Made by a program: the position numbers and the translations under genes. Shown in pieces: positions 1 through 11,224 of a stretch of 64,000 bases of DNA; within the stretch, counting starts at the first letter, position 1; each line of letters opens with the position of its first letter. The notes beneath the pieces were generated by a model. It was not told where the DNA came from. It searched no databases and saw only the letters and a program-made list of their open reading frames with translations. The DNA is taken from NCBI GenBank assembly GCA_963691655.1, contig OY829326.1, positions 78,919,235 to 78,983,234 on the forward strand, given 5' to 3'. The stretch is from Toxonevra muliebris. Lineage: Eukaryota > Arthropoda > Insecta > Diptera > Pallopteridae.

Positions 1-142
1 ATTGAGCTTTTTTTCTTCTGAGATTGAGAGCAATGGCAAATCAACAAAATATTGGAAATACTCCCCATTCCCCAAAACTCGCCTACGATATTTCAGGTGT
101 CCTACTTTGAATGAGGATTCCATAAAAAGGAATACAAGTATA

Positions 143-1418
143 CAGGGTGACAATTGTAAAGTGACGCAAGTTTAATACTCTGCAGCAAGCTTTGCCATTT
201 ACCGTTACTTTAATTTAAAAAGCAAATTCATTCATCATTGGCTTTGCTTTTAATTTCGTTTGAATTTTTGTTATTACATTTTGAAATTTCCATAAAAATG
301 GACAAGGAAAATATTCGTCGTGAAATTATGAAATTGGCAATTATAGTAGCCGTCAAATTGCAAAGGCTTTAAATTTGTCAAGTCGTACGGTAGACCGAGC
401 TTTTATTCGATATAATGAAACTGGGGGTTTTCGAGATAGAGACCGGGGAAAATTTTCAACAGTTGCCACTACTGGTTTAACAGAAAAAATTCGTAAACGA
501 ATCAAGCGAAATCCAAGGCGCTCAATGAGAAAAATCGCTAAGGAAGTGGGAGTAAACCGTGAAACAGTGCGAATCATTGCAAAATCAAAGCTTAATCTTA
601 AGCCGTACAAGCTCCGAAAAGCTCAAGATCTGACACAAAAAAAGAAAGATTTGCGACTGCAAAGATGCAAGGCGTTGCTACGCTCTCCGTGCTAAAAAAT
701 GTTGAAAATATCTTGTTTACAGGTGAAAAAATTTTCACGGTTGAACAACATTTCAATGCGCAAAATGACCGAATGTGGCTAACATCATCATCGCAACAAA
801 ATAGGACTGTTGGCCGAGTTCAAAAGCCAGCATCCGTTATGGTATGGGCTGGAGTTTCCGCTAATGCCAGAACCCCTCTAATATTCGTTGAAGAGGGTGT
901 TAAAATTGACCAGGTTGTTTATCGGAGCATTTTAAATGAACATGAACATGGGCCCAAGATACATTTGGAAATGAAAACTGGACTTTCCAGCAAGATTTTG
1001 CACCTTCCCACATGGCAAAATTAACGCAAACATGGATAAAAGACAATTTTTCTGGATTCATAACATCTGAAGAATGGCCACCATACTCCCCAGACTTGAA
1101 TCCAATGGACTACTCTATTTGGAGTATTTTAGAGAGTAAGGCTTGTGCATCTCAACACCACAGTCTGCAGTCGCTGACAAATTCATTAGAAAAAGCCTGG
1201 ACTGAAATTGATCAGGAAGTCCTGCGGCGAACAGTTCTACGATTTCCGGATCGATTGAAGGCATGTGTGTAGGCTAAAGGAGGTTATATTGAATGAGGTG
1301 GGGTTCAAATGAATGCTTATATATTCAGCAATTTTAACACTTAATTGTACTTAATGGAAGTACGTCCTTTTGAAAATAACTGCTGAAATGTGTGCGTGAC
1401 TTTACGATTGTCACACTG
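143..1418 (+). mobile_element. Tc1/mariner element with DD37D-type transposase, complete but decayed
   Basis: The element is bounded by inverted terminal repeats. The left end reads CAGGGTGACAATTGTAAAG and the inverted right end reads CAGTGTGACAATCGTAAAG, about 27 bp of good match. Both ends are flanked by TA (141-142 and 1419-1420), the target site duplicated by Tc1/mariner elements. Length is 1276 bp, normal for the superfamily. It holds one transposase relic with at least two frameshifts, so it is not autonomous. Both ends are intact, so trans-mobilisation by a relative is possible (inference). Confidence 0.9.
298..1272 (+). pseudogene. Tc1/mariner (DD37D) transposase, frameshifted
   Basis: Cut-and-paste transposase relic. 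The likely start is the ATG at 298 (MDKENIRREI), which leaves frame within about 70 bp. The frame at 375-695 carries the helix-turn-helix DNA-binding part (KIAKEVGVNRETVRIIAK). The frame ending at 1024 holds the start of the catalytic core, and a third frame through 1272 holds its end. The first catalytic Asp is replaced: the motif reads FTGEKIF where the family has FTDEKIF. The second Asp is in QQDFAPSH (codon 994-996) and the third in SPDLNPMDY, 37 residues later, giving DD37D spacing. Inactive because of the frameshifts and the lost Asp. Upstream 1-142 shows nothing I recognise. Confidence 0.88.
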
Positions 1419-1727
1419 TAAACACAGAAATTTTTCTATTCGGGATTGAATTAAATTTTATTTGCTATGTTATCGTTTTGGTTTTAGTTTATTAAAATAA
1501 TGTATAAAATAAATTTTTGACGCTTAAGGCAGTTATACGCGGTGTCTCATTTTGAGTGGGTGTACAGTTTCAAAGCTTCCTTAGTAAGATAAGCCTCTCT
1601 GAATGCTTATGATTGTTTTTCGCAGTACAATATAAGGAGCGAGATTGAAAACATCTTAACACACGTTTTACCTAATAATTTTTTTTATGTCAGTTGTTAT
1701 TTTTAATGACAAACATGTTGATTTATT

Positions 1728-2545
1728 GTGAGTTTGGTCAAAATGAGTGAAGAAAAAGTACGTCTTAAAATTATTAAAAATTTTCAAAAAAATCTAAATT
1801 GGTCCTACAAAAAATTGGCCAAAGAATTGAAGGTCTGCCGTCAAACTGCTTCCAATGTTATTAAACAGTTTCAGGAGAATTTGACCATCGATAAGAAACC
1901 TGGTTCGGGAAGAAAACAAAGACCACATGATATTGGGAAAGCCAAGAAAATGTAAAGCATATTGAAAAGATCTCCAAACACATCTGGTAGAAATGCTGCC
2001 CGGTTAGCCCAGTGCTATGACTATTTGGTGAGAAAAGTTAAAGCCAATGCTGGTTTGAAAACATACAAAGTCCAAAAAGTTCCAGACAGGAATGCTCCAC
2101 AAAATTTAGACGCCAAAAGTAGGGCTCGGACATTAAAATCGAATTTCATACAAAAATATTCATGTTGTATAATGGACGACGAAACGTATGTACTGGCAGA
2201 TTTTACTCAGCTTCCGGGTCAAAATTTGTATGTTGCTGATGCTCGAGGAAATGTCGAAGAACAATTTAGAATCCAAAAGCAGAAAAAAATTTCATAAAAA
2301 ATTCGTGGTATGACACGCTGATTGCAGTTGCGGCAAAAGAAGCAAGACATTTGTTACAGTGGGCTCTATTAATACCGAAATATACATCAAAGAATGTTTG
2401 AAAAAAAGACTTCTTCCTTTCATAAGGGAACACAATGTGTCCCGATTTGGCAACATGTCACTACGGCAAGAAAGCTCTGGAGTGGTACCGAAGTAATAAC
2501 ATAGTTTTTGTACCAAGAGAGGCCAATCCTCCAAATTGCCCGGAG
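1728..2545 (+). pseudogene. Second Tc1/mariner-type transposase, broken and truncated by an insertion
   Basis: The reading starts MSEEKVRLKIIKNF (ATG at 1743) with a helix-turn-helix region (KLAKELKVCRQTASNVIKQF). After a stop it continues as SGRNAARLAQCYDYLVRKVK and then MDDETYVLADFTQLPGQ, the first catalytic Asp block. Further frameshifts follow. Near 2480-2545 the reading resembles ALEWYRSNNIVFVPREANPP then NCPE, and stops exactly where the element at 2547 begins; the expected LRPIEKFW-like continuation is absent. The 1419-1727 segment before it is AT-rich; I saw no convincing terminal repeat pair for this element. Family assignment comes from these motifs; the exact clade is not determined. 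Confidence 0.75.
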
Positions 2546-2546
2546 C

Positions 2547-3335
2547 CAAGGCCGTATTTAGGGGGAGGTTTTCGGGGTTCTGATATCAAAAAAATTTGAT
2601 AAATAAATTTGAATTGAAATCGTACTAAGTTTGGAGCACGTCATGACCAAAAGCGGTATTTTCAGGGGTTTCAACCCCATTTTTTCTAAAACGTGACGTG
2701 ATGGGAAGTTTTTGACCTCAGATTCGTGTTCAGCATGAAAAATTCAATCGCAAACACTGGGAACCATATTATTCACCAAACCCATGCAGAAAAGTGTTAT
2801 TGAATCAGCTTTAAAGTTCTTAATCTTAAAATATAATCAATACTTTAACCCATTGTTGCCCAGAGCACACCGACACCGAAGATCTCTTTCGATGCTGTGA
2901 CTACACGAATTTAGGAAATATACGCCAACCTCATCCGGGCTCCTCATCATTGATAATGGCCCAAATTCCCACTGATAATCATTTGGAAAAAATTAGTCTC
3001 TGAATATTTTTGGCACTTTTATTCATTTTTTTGAGGCTGGGTACATTATTAGTAATGCCAAGTCAATGACTTATCGAAATTATGTCTTGCACGATAAAAA
3101 ATGTATTGGAATCCACATTGAATATTTATTTGAAAAAATTTAAATTGATTATTCTGTGAATTTTTGTGTAATTTTCGGCCATTTTTTTAGGTTAAGATTA
3201 AGAAAAATTGTTCGTAAAACTATAAAACATTTCTCCACTTTTCTCCCTTGTCTGATCCATCATATGCTTCATCGTATCCAATTTATTGTATTTAAATATC
3301 AGTTTCATAAAAATTTTATATGAATATTTTCTTCG
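2547..3335 (+). mobile_element. Non-autonomous hAT-like element, copy 1 (3' end missing)
   Basis: This starts with CAAGGCCGTATTTAG and runs collinearly with the complete copy at 42779-43858. Shared blocks include a stretch around AAACGTGACGTGATGG, another around CCAACCTCATCCGGG, and the run-up to the 3' end around ATTGTATTTAAA. Similarity fades near 3335, so the terminal C-rich segment and right inverted repeat are lost. No long open frame occurs inside, so it depends on another element's transposase. It inserted within, or truncates, the transposase relic at 1728-2545. Confidence 0.72.
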
Positions 3336-4525
3336 AATGAAAACTCTATCAAATCAAATCAAAAAAATCAAAACTCTAAGATCAACCGTTTAAAAATTAT
3401 TGAATTTTATATAAATATGTTAAGATTTTTTCGATCTCACTCCTTACCCACATTATCTACTTATATATCTAGATATAAAGAATGAAGTGACTAAAAGCAT
3501 TTTAGTAATTTGTAGTTTTGTAATCTTTGCAAAATTTCTGTTTAATTTTTAAGCATGTAGAAATCTATTTTCAATAACATCTTTTGATAGGGCACCAATT
3601 AATACCTGCGGAGTGGGAACGGCTCTTTAAAATATTTATGAAATTTGTACACATTGCCCTGATTAATTAATTAATTGTGTTACATTAACGCAACATGAAT
3701 ATGAAAATTGATATTGACTGAGAAGGTCTAAGGCCTTTAATTTAGGAAAAAGGTTAATCATTATTGAATATTTTTGAGGTATTAACTTTTAAACGAAAAA
3801 GATTTATTGGAAAGAAAAGGTGTGACAAATTTCTTAGACCTTCAAATTATTATTAAAAATGTTATTAACAAATTTTGTTTATGCATGTATATAAATATTT
3901 ATATCTTCATTTCATTTATTTTCAAATCGTTGCATAAAAAACCAACGTGCTTTAACAACAACATCACAATAAAACAATCATTACAAAAATAAAAACAATG
4001 AAAACAATTACACATCACATTTTTACACACATTCATAAACATCATTTTCATCATAACCAACATAAATACAAATGAAAATAAAAATCAATCAACCAATCAA
4101 TCATTAAATATAATCCATCGATAAACCAATCATAAATACTCATCAACAATATGCAAAAAATTTAATTTTTTTGCGCTTGGTTTCCGGTATTTGTCATGAT
4201 TTAAATTAATTTAAAAAACTCATAAACACAATTTGTTTTAAAAATAAATATATATATATATACTATATATGCACTCCTGTAAATAAACATTCAATTTATC
4301 ATTATTTGTGTGTTGTGTTCACTTTTCGTTTATTTATATTTATTTACTTATGTCTGCTTAAAAAAACGGTTTGGATAAATATTGGAAATTTTGTTGGTTG
4401 GATTAAATTTGGGGAAATGTGCAAAAAAATTATAACATTTAAAAAAATGCGAATATATAAAGATCGCGTTGCATTGGTCACCGCTGCACCACCGAGTTAT
4501 ACACGTATGTATCACTATTTTCCAG
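3336..4525. other. AT-rich non-coding stretch with a small (TA)n microsatellite
   Basis: No gene or element is recognised. Simple A/T tracts and a short TATATA run (about 4248-4262) are visible, with CAATCAATCA-like low-complexity DNA at 4080-4150. It is probably intron sequence upstream of the exon that follows (inference). Confidence 0.5.
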
Positions 4526-4699
4526 CACATTTGACAACGCACCATCACCACCCGTTTTGTTTTTATCCACAACCCCCACCACCATTACCACCGCCACCAC
4601 CGATGACACAATTGCCATCACCACCGACACTTAAACAATTGGGCAATTCATTGACATCAATGACACAAGCACACATTGCACAAACATTAAGATATCCAG
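4526..4699 (+). CDS. Penultimate coding exon of an unidentified protein with a Pro/His-rich tail
   Basis: The exon ends at CCAG/GTAAGA, a consensus splice donor with the intron starting at 4700. The best acceptor is TATTTTCCAG at 4525; a weaker one lies at 4462, which would add upstream residues (ALVTAAPPSYTRMYHYF). The reading gives HLTTHHHHPF, then a proline stretch (PQPPPPLPPPPP), then SPPTLKQLGNSLTSMTQ and ending TLRYP with one base of a Gly codon. The last codon is completed in frame by the exon at 9230 (phase 1 junction). There is no recognisable domain; composition suggests a flexible tail. The protein's main part must lie upstream of this window. The left boundary is uncertain; the right boundary is well supported. 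Confidence 0.6.
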
Positions 4700-4869
4700 G
4701 TAAGATTGCACCATATACACACAAAAAATATCCACACATACATATCGCTCGTTTTCTGCAAGACTGCCATAAGTTAAAAAATAAATATTTGAAAAATCGC
4801 ATTTAAAAATTTTAATCACCACTCGGTAGAACACATACATTTTCTTCTCACGTACGATGGGCAGGAAGC

Positions 4870-5249
4870 GACGATAGGTTGCATAAAAATGTCGACAAAA
4901 ACTGAAAGTAGGGGTGTATTTGTTGACGATTACAGGTGAAAAATCCGTTTGGAATGAAATCCTAGCTGCTCCTCTTTTAACGATATCCATGTTTTAGTTA
5001 CAGTAGCGGAGAAAGTAAAATTTCAAAATGAAAAGAGAACTTTACCACCAAATATCTTCTCAAAAATAGATAGCTTTAAATTTATTTTTACATCATTATA
5101 AAACTACATGAAATGTTGTTGAAATATCAATAACATTATAAGGAGCGAAATTTGGTTCTGGTTTTCTTTTATAATTTAACCTGTAATCGTCAACAAATAC
5201 TCCCCTCTACTTTCAGTTTTTATCGACATTTTTATGTAACCTATCGTCA
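4870..5249. repeat. Inverted repeat with 70-bp arms
   Basis: The left arm (about 4870-4937) begins GACGATAGGTTGCATAAAAA and ends in GACGATTACAGGT. The right arm (about 5178-5249) is its reverse complement with a few mismatches. The 240-bp spacer shows no coding sequence. It could be the ends of a foldback/MITE or an inverted duplication inside the intron. Target duplications were not evident. Confidence 0.75.
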
Positions 5250-5250
5250 T

Positions 5251-5443
5251 GCTTATAACTTTTATTTCCCAACTTATATATTTAAGTTACCCGATATAAG
5301 TTATAAGCAACTTTTAATTTTTAAGCTGTCCATAACTTTTATTTGACAATTTATATTTTCAAGTTAGCCGATGAAAGTTATGAGCATCTTTCATTTTTTT
5401 TTTAGCTGTTCATAGCTTTTATTTCTCAATTTATATTTTGAGG
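5251..5443. repeat. Tandem repeat, about 77-80 bp unit, 2.4 copies
   Basis: The block beginning ATAACTTTTATTT recurs at 5255, 5332 and, as ATAGCTTTTATTT, at 5412. Each unit runs through a CCGATATAAGTTAT/CCGATGAAAGTTAT core and ends near AGCTGTYC. The spacing is 77 then 80 bp. The third unit is cut by the foldback element that starts at 5440. Confidence 0.75.
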
Positions 5444-6034
5444 CATTTCATGTGAAGCGGACAACGAAAAAAAGCAAGGTTCTGAAATTTGTTGAAATTC
5501 GGCCTAACAGGTTTAGAAAATACACAATTTTTTTTTTTGTACGAAGCTTATTTGCCAAGTTATGGGTTTTTAAAGAATTGACGTAATTGAAATATGGATT
5601 TCTAAAAATAAATTTTAGAATTAAGGAAATTTACAATAAAATATTGAACATGGTAATTTAAACAAGTAATTTACTGTTCTTTTCAACTATGGAATCAGAC
5701 CAGATTAAACTATTGTAGATCCCATTTTGAAATTTTAAGGACATTATTTAAATACTTTAAGCTAAATTTTGAAAAATAAATTTTAATTTTTAAATGGTCA
5801 AAGTTATTAAAATTTTGATTTTAAACTTTTACTTCCGGTTTGGTCCATAAAAAATTTTTAATTTCCGGTCAAATTCCATAATTGAAAAGAACAGTAAATT
5901 TCCTATTTAATTTACCATGTTCAATATTTTATTGTAAAATTGTGTGTCCACATTCATATTTTCAAGAAGTTCAATTAGGCCGAATTTCAGAACTTCACAT
6001 TTTTTTAAGTTGCCCGCTTCACATGAAATGCCTC
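5440..6034. mobile_element. Foldback element, 595 bp, arms over 200 bp
   Basis: The ends are GAGGCATTTCATGTGAAGCGG and its inverse (CCGCTTCACATGAAATGCCTC, one base different in places). The complementarity continues inward: the left AAATTCGGCCTAACAG block pairs with the right TTAGGCCGAATTTC block. The left 'ACAATAAAATATTGAACATGGTAATTTAA' area (5633-5661) pairs with 5919-5947. The structure is almost one long hairpin with a short loop, typical of foldback or MITE elements. It has no open frame. Flanks are T-rich, so a target duplication cannot be read. Confidence 0.8.
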
Positions 6035-6599
6035 TTTTTTAAGTTTTAATTTTAAATTTTTTTAGTTTTAATTTTTTGGCCAGTTTGAGTGAATGTTTAA
6101 AAAATTTAATGGTTATAATAGTTCTCTTCAATTATAATTTTGTTTTATTATGCCACTATTTATGTATATTTATGTTATTTATATATTTATATGTATATTT
6201 ATGTTTGAAATTTTTTATTTTATTTGAAGGGCTTTTTAACCACGAACTTCGTTTGACCAATTTTAACTGTCATAGCAATGTTCGGGTTTTGCAGAAGAAC
6301 TTCTTACCGATAGTTGTACGACAACTTTAACTGTTCTATTCAAGGGACGATGACATCATGCTTGAACAATATTTTTAACTAAACCATCCTAACAAAACAC
6401 ACCATATGAATTATAAAAGACTCTTAGAACTCCAATTTAGGAGGTACATATGTTATCCAGTTAACAGTTATTGAGCAACTTGTAAAAGAAATAAAGTAGC
6501 TCATAACTCTTATCAGAAAATATCACAATGATGCTGCCTGATTAAAATCCAAACACAACAGTAAGTTTCTCCGGATACAATGGAGACTCTTGAAACTGT
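6035..6599. other. Intron sequence without recognised features
   Basis: AT-rich with TTTATGTATATTTATG-type tracts. It may contain the distal part of the mariner-type element to its right, but I could not place its terminal repeat. Confidence 0.4.
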
Positions 6600-7075
6600 T
6601 GTACGACCAAGTTCGTTTACGAAGCCGTTTAACCAAAAATTGTACTTCATCATTGAAGATGATTTTTCGCCAAAATTTGGATTTTGGGGCTCGGTGATCT
6701 TGGGGCTTCAGTTCCTTTGCCTATTAAATCTTATACAGTTGCATGCTCAAGTCTTTTTGCAAAATTCTCCAAGTAGAGATCACAGAAAAGCCAACTCCTT
6801 ATGCACGACAAGCCATCGAGAGGTTTGGGTCTTCAGCCACACCTTCAGCAACAGTTACAACATTCTCGCTTGACCGCGCGTTTAGGCGTTGTACAGGGAC
6901 AGCTTGATCGGCAACCACTTCGCTTGAATTTCGCAATAACTCGTTCGATTCGGTCGGTTAGATGTTTATTTCCACCGCAAATCTTTCGTAGCTCGCTAAA
7001 AGTTTTGCGAACAGAACACGGATAATAATAAATTTTAACAATTTTGATGCATTGTTGGATGGTGTAGCGCTTCAT
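6600..7075 (-). pseudogene. Mariner-type transposase 5' half, degenerate
   Basis: Minus-strand reading starts at the ATG at 7075 (MKRYTIQQCIKIVKIYY), continues SVRKTFSELRKICGGN and TDRIERVIAKF (N-terminal helix-turn-helix region). After frameshifts it gives VAEGVAEDPNLSMACRA and STWRILQKDLSMQLYKI (second DNA-binding subdomain). It then continues ELKPQDH and KIIFNDEVQF, the first catalytic Asp motif, near 6640. The remaining catalytic core is missing. At least one internal stop and two frameshifts make it non-functional. Confidence 0.8.
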
Positions 7076-7582
7076 GGTAAAATGGTGACTGACCGACTCA
7101 CAAACGTCCAAGAATGACAGTGCTGCCACCTGAGACGTCAGAGCAATTAGCTGTCAAAGTTCGGTCATATGTAGCTATTGAAAAACCCTTTAGTACATTT
7201 CCGTTTGCTTGTGGTAGACCCAAATATTTTAAAGCTGCTTAAACCCTGATACTGATCTATTTTTTGCTTGTAGCAGATTAAAAAGCCCAGTGAAAAAAAT
7301 TTTTGTCTGAATATTTAATTTTATATTTTGTTCACATTTGCTTTAAAGACATGTTCCTGAAAAATTTCGGACCCATACAGAAACCTAAACATATAAAAAG
7401 TGTGATCTCCGAAAATATACCATAGTTTCTCATACCTCAGAATACTGCTTTGTGATGAACTGTGCAATTTTTAGCAAAAGTTCTTAACTAGCGAGAGCAT
7501 TTCGCTTAGCTGAATGATTTTTTTTTAGTTATTAATAGTTAAAATGCAAACAACAATTAAAAAAAAATAGAAGAATGCTAAA

Positions 7583-8799
7583 CAGCCCTATCACTAATTT
7601 CGACGAAGCTCCCGTCGGGAAATGAATTTCTGTCACGAATACAAAAGAAATGGCATTCCTAGGTTAGGTTAGGTTGGAGTGGCTGTCGAGAGACACACTT
7701 AGGCCTGAACGACCCATTGTGATACCACATAGTTGGACCTACAGTTTAACGCCGATTCCGAACGGCGGTGTGGCAAGTTTTTATCGGCTTGGTGGTTTTG
7801 CCATTACCAACCAATGTGTGTACTTGTACACTATCTTATAATTCTCATACACTTCATATTGATAGTGAATATAAGAAAGTAATGAAAATTAAACACCAGA
7901 CGAAGACGGGAATCGAACCCGAACCTCCCAGATGAAAGTCTAGTGCACTATCCACTAGGCTATCGAGGTCGTCATGGCATTCCTAATTTCTACGTGTTTC
8001 CTTCCAGCTATCAGAAAAAAGTTCGAATGAAAAAATATCAGCTGTTTTGTGCCAACAGTAAAAAGGAATTTTAAGAGAACATAAAAATTAATAAAAAATT
8101 AGTGTTTTTTGTGCAATAAGCTATAAAAAAAAATAAATTCAATGGTAACATCGGCATTGTTAGTGAAGGAAAAGACGGAGTGACGAAGTATCCACAAGCA
8201 TGCCAATTAATTCTTTCTCTTAATTTGCGAAGAATTTTAGGCTCAACAAAGACACATTCAAGTACGAACTGAAACATCAAAACGGATCTTGAATGTTTTG
8301 AAAGCAGAACTTTGAGCAAAGTGGATAAAGGTGGATATGACTAATGAATAAACAAGGGAGGCCAAAATAGATTTGTATGTAAAAACCTGATTTCCTGTTG
8401 TCATAATGTACATTGATGGCACGTACGTAAAAATAATTCTCCCGGCAGAAGAGAATTTTTTATATATCAAACGTAAATGTTATAACAATATCAGCGCCAT
8501 GCTTGTAGTTTGCCAATTTATATAAGTGCATAAAAAGATAAATTATACAGAAAAATTAATAATTGATCTTCCTTAGATTTTTATCTGCTGTAAAGAATAA
8601 CACACAATATCTTTAAAACTTTTTTTATTTTGTGTTTATTTTTCTTCTGCTACCGACACATTCAGACAAAATCATAACGAAAAACTGTCAAAGTTCCGTT
8701 TCATTTGGAATCAGTGATGCCAAATTTCGTGACTATGACGAAATTAAGAATATGAGTTTTTCATTCGTGGGAGTTCCGTCGGAATTAGTGATAGGGCTG
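7583..8799. mobile_element. TIR element of about 1.2 kb carrying a SINE insertion
   Basis: The left end reads CAGCCCTATCACTAATTTCG and the inverted right end CAGCCCTATCACTAATTCCG. The similarity continues through GACGRARCTCCC for about 30 bp and patchily beyond (TCACGAATAC/TCACGAAATT). No transposase frame is visible, so it is non-autonomous or fully eroded. The SINE at 7662-7973 inserted near its left end. Target duplications are not clear (flanks ATGCTAAA and AAAATGTT), so the superfamily is unassigned, although CAG...CTG ends fit hAT or Tc1. Confidence 0.65.
7662..7973 (-). mobile_element. tRNA-derived SINE, copy 1, full length
   Basis: This 312-bp element is flanked by a perfect 12-bp target duplication, ATGGCATTCCTA (7650-7661 and 7974-7985). 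On the minus strand the head has tRNA-like RNA polymerase III promoter boxes: box A in a TAGCCTAGTGGAT-like segment and box B GGTTCGATTCC. A body of about 230 bp follows and ends in AACCTAACCTAACC. It matches the copy at 28822-29126 nearly end to end. SINEs are transcribed by Pol III and moved by a partner LINE; the partner here is unknown. Confidence 0.9.
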
Positions 8800-9229
8800 A
8801 AAATGTTTGATCCCATTATTTAATAAACATAAAAACTGATTAGTGCTTATTTCGTTAAGCCGAATTCTTATTTAGTATTTTGTATTTTGCCTCCATTGTA
8901 AGTAATTATGTCGTGACCATAATATAGGATTACTATCCGTAAGACTACGTAGGTATAAATGTTCAAGAAGTAAATCTCGGATACTCATCGTATATATGTC
9001 TAACTCTGGCCTTGCATACACGCATCCTAGGGTTAAGCTGTTATGCTTTCATTCAATTTGTTCTTGCAGAATTTTATTGGCAATCGGATTCGGCTAAATA
9101 ATGATTAATACCCATACTTCTACTAATAACTAAATTTTTTAGCAGCCATATTTTCCACACTATTACAAAATTTAATTATTATCAAAGTTTATATTAAATA
9201 TTTTTTCTATTATTCTCATTAAAATGCAG
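8800..9229. other. Intron 3' part and splice acceptor
   Basis: No other feature is visible. It ends in a T-rich tract (TATTTTTTCTATTATTCTCATT) and AAAATGCAG, the acceptor of the terminal exon. Confidence 0.5.
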
Positions 9230-9348
9230 GCCTTTTTATACGACCCGACGAAACGAATCTGTATACGACTCTGGAGCCGACGTTAAGTAGCAATCCGAAT
9301 GTATATTTTCAACGTGGCGGTGCAGTGCATCCAGGAATGATGTACTAA
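9230..9348 (+). CDS. Terminal coding exon of the same unidentified gene
   Basis: The exon begins after the acceptor TGCAG at 9229. Its first two bases complete the Gly codon opened by the last base of the exon ending at 4699. It then reads LFIRPDETNLYTTLEPTLSS and NPNVYFQRGGAVHPGMMY followed by TAA (9346-9348). The sequence has balanced codon use and is much less AT-rich than its flanks, which supports real coding. The tail has several Tyr residues (NLYTTLEP, NVYFQ), as in cytoplasmic tails of receptors or adhesion molecules, but this is only suggestive. I do not recognise the gene. The intron of 4.53 kb is filled with mobile elements. Confidence 0.68.
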
Positions 9349-10300
9349 GCTCACAACAATTATGCAACGATGCAATTGCAATATGAAGATATTAATTGAT
9401 TAATTATAAATTATGAATAATAATAATGAAAAATAAAAAATTAGCTCTAAACATAAAACCCCAAGTGCACATTAGCTCCTAGGGAGTGAATTTATCATTA
9501 ATGTAATATTTACTACGAGTACATACTTGTAACTAGTATATATAAATTTTAATTAGAGTCCTAAGTAAAACCACCATTTTTAAGTAGTAAAGTTAAAAAA
9601 TAATTAATTATGATTTCTCTTAAGGAAAATATTAAAAAAAAGAAGACTTTTAATGAAACGAACACAATAATTAAATGGAAACTCTCATAGACACTTAAGG
9701 CCAGTTTAAGTTTATTATTATTCTTATTTTTTTTGAAGAAATGCAGGCGGTAAATGAAATATTTTTATTTACAATTAATACTTAATTATTGTTAACATTA
9801 AGGTTAATATAAATGCAAGTGTTAAATTTAAACACTCTAATTGAAAAAATACGATTTAATTGAAATTGAATTGTAGTGAAAGTATTTAATTGCAGTACTC
9901 GTAAGTTTATTTTGATTGGATTTTCATTTTGATTGTTATTAAGTATTACTTATTATTTTTTCCGCACTCACAAAATTGTATTTTTCTTTTCCGTTTTTAT
10001 TATTTTATTTCGCATTAAATGCCAAAAGAAAATTTATTGAGTTGATTTTAGCTATGTTTCTGTAGTTTCGATTAAATGAGAAGAAATAACTCCAATTATT
10101 TCAATTGTATTTGAAATGTTTATTTCATTAATTATTATTATTTTTATTATTTTTATTTTAGCCCGTGAAATTATTGTAAATAAATTTTAAGCATAACAAC
10201 TTTTGATGAACTTTAAATGAAGAAAAAAATCAGAAAATTATAATAAAATGAAAAATTCGAAAATGAAATTAAAAGAAGCAGTTTCTTGTGTTCTGGGTGA
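9349..10300 (+). other. Probable 3' untranslated region
   Basis: AT-rich sequence follows the TAA stop. The first AATAAA signal is at 9432-9437, 84 bases after the stop, with further candidates near 10179 and 10244. The true cleavage site cannot be chosen from sequence. Nothing coding is seen up to 10970. A short GTTAGGTTAGGTTATACTGG segment at 10609-10628 looks like the end of a dispersed repeat. Confidence 0.45.
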
Positions 10301-11224
10301 AGAAGGAAGCATAAACAAAAAATGAGTTTTAACAATTGTAAGTATAATTTCAAATTCATTTGATTGCAGCTTTAGAATTATGGAGTGTTACAGAAGAAAG
10401 GCAAGCATCATGATCATTAAGCTTAATTTGTTAAGCTTCAAAACTCACTGACTTTATTTGTGAGTCCATTACATGCAATGTTCAAAAACTACTGCATTAG
10501 TAAAAACCGATTTCCTGATTCAAAAAATGTGCTAAAGTGAAAATTGAAAATTTCAGATTGATCGGAACAAGCATTGACTGCAAAATTTGAAAAACACCCC
10601 GCAGAATGTTAGGTTAGGTTATACTGGCGGCTAATTGCCTCACCTGGAACAACTTTGGTTCATGAGATACTACATTTCTCTGTTTAGTCCTGTGTGTTTT
10701 TTATCAAAGTCGAAATTATTGGTTTTCAACGTGAAATCATTCAAAGGTTTTCGGTTCAGATTTTCATGGTGCTGACCAAAAACTCTTAAGCGTATTCAAA
10801 AACACTAAGCGTTAATTTATCAGCTATATCAGGTGAATATATTCTACAAATATTAACATTTATATAAGCCAGAAAAGCTAGCGACCGGTGATTTATTCTT
10901 GTCTTTGATATGAGTTAGACTCCGATTTCATTAATATACCTTAAATAATGATTTCAGAATCCTTATGCTACAGACTGAGGATTTAGTCACTAAATTTTAA
11001 ATGCACTATAATTTTTACTCGCACTAAATCTTTACTGGTAGTGGAAGTCAAATCGCACTGTCCCTAAATATTTTGTGGTAGTGAACATCATATTTTACTA
11101 CCACTAAGCTTCTGGAAATTAAACCCCACCACCGCTAAACGTTTGGTGATAAGGGTAGAGAGTTTAGTTCAAATTGTAAATAAAAAAAATTTTTTTAATA
11201 AATTTTTTCTTTATATTATTTTTT

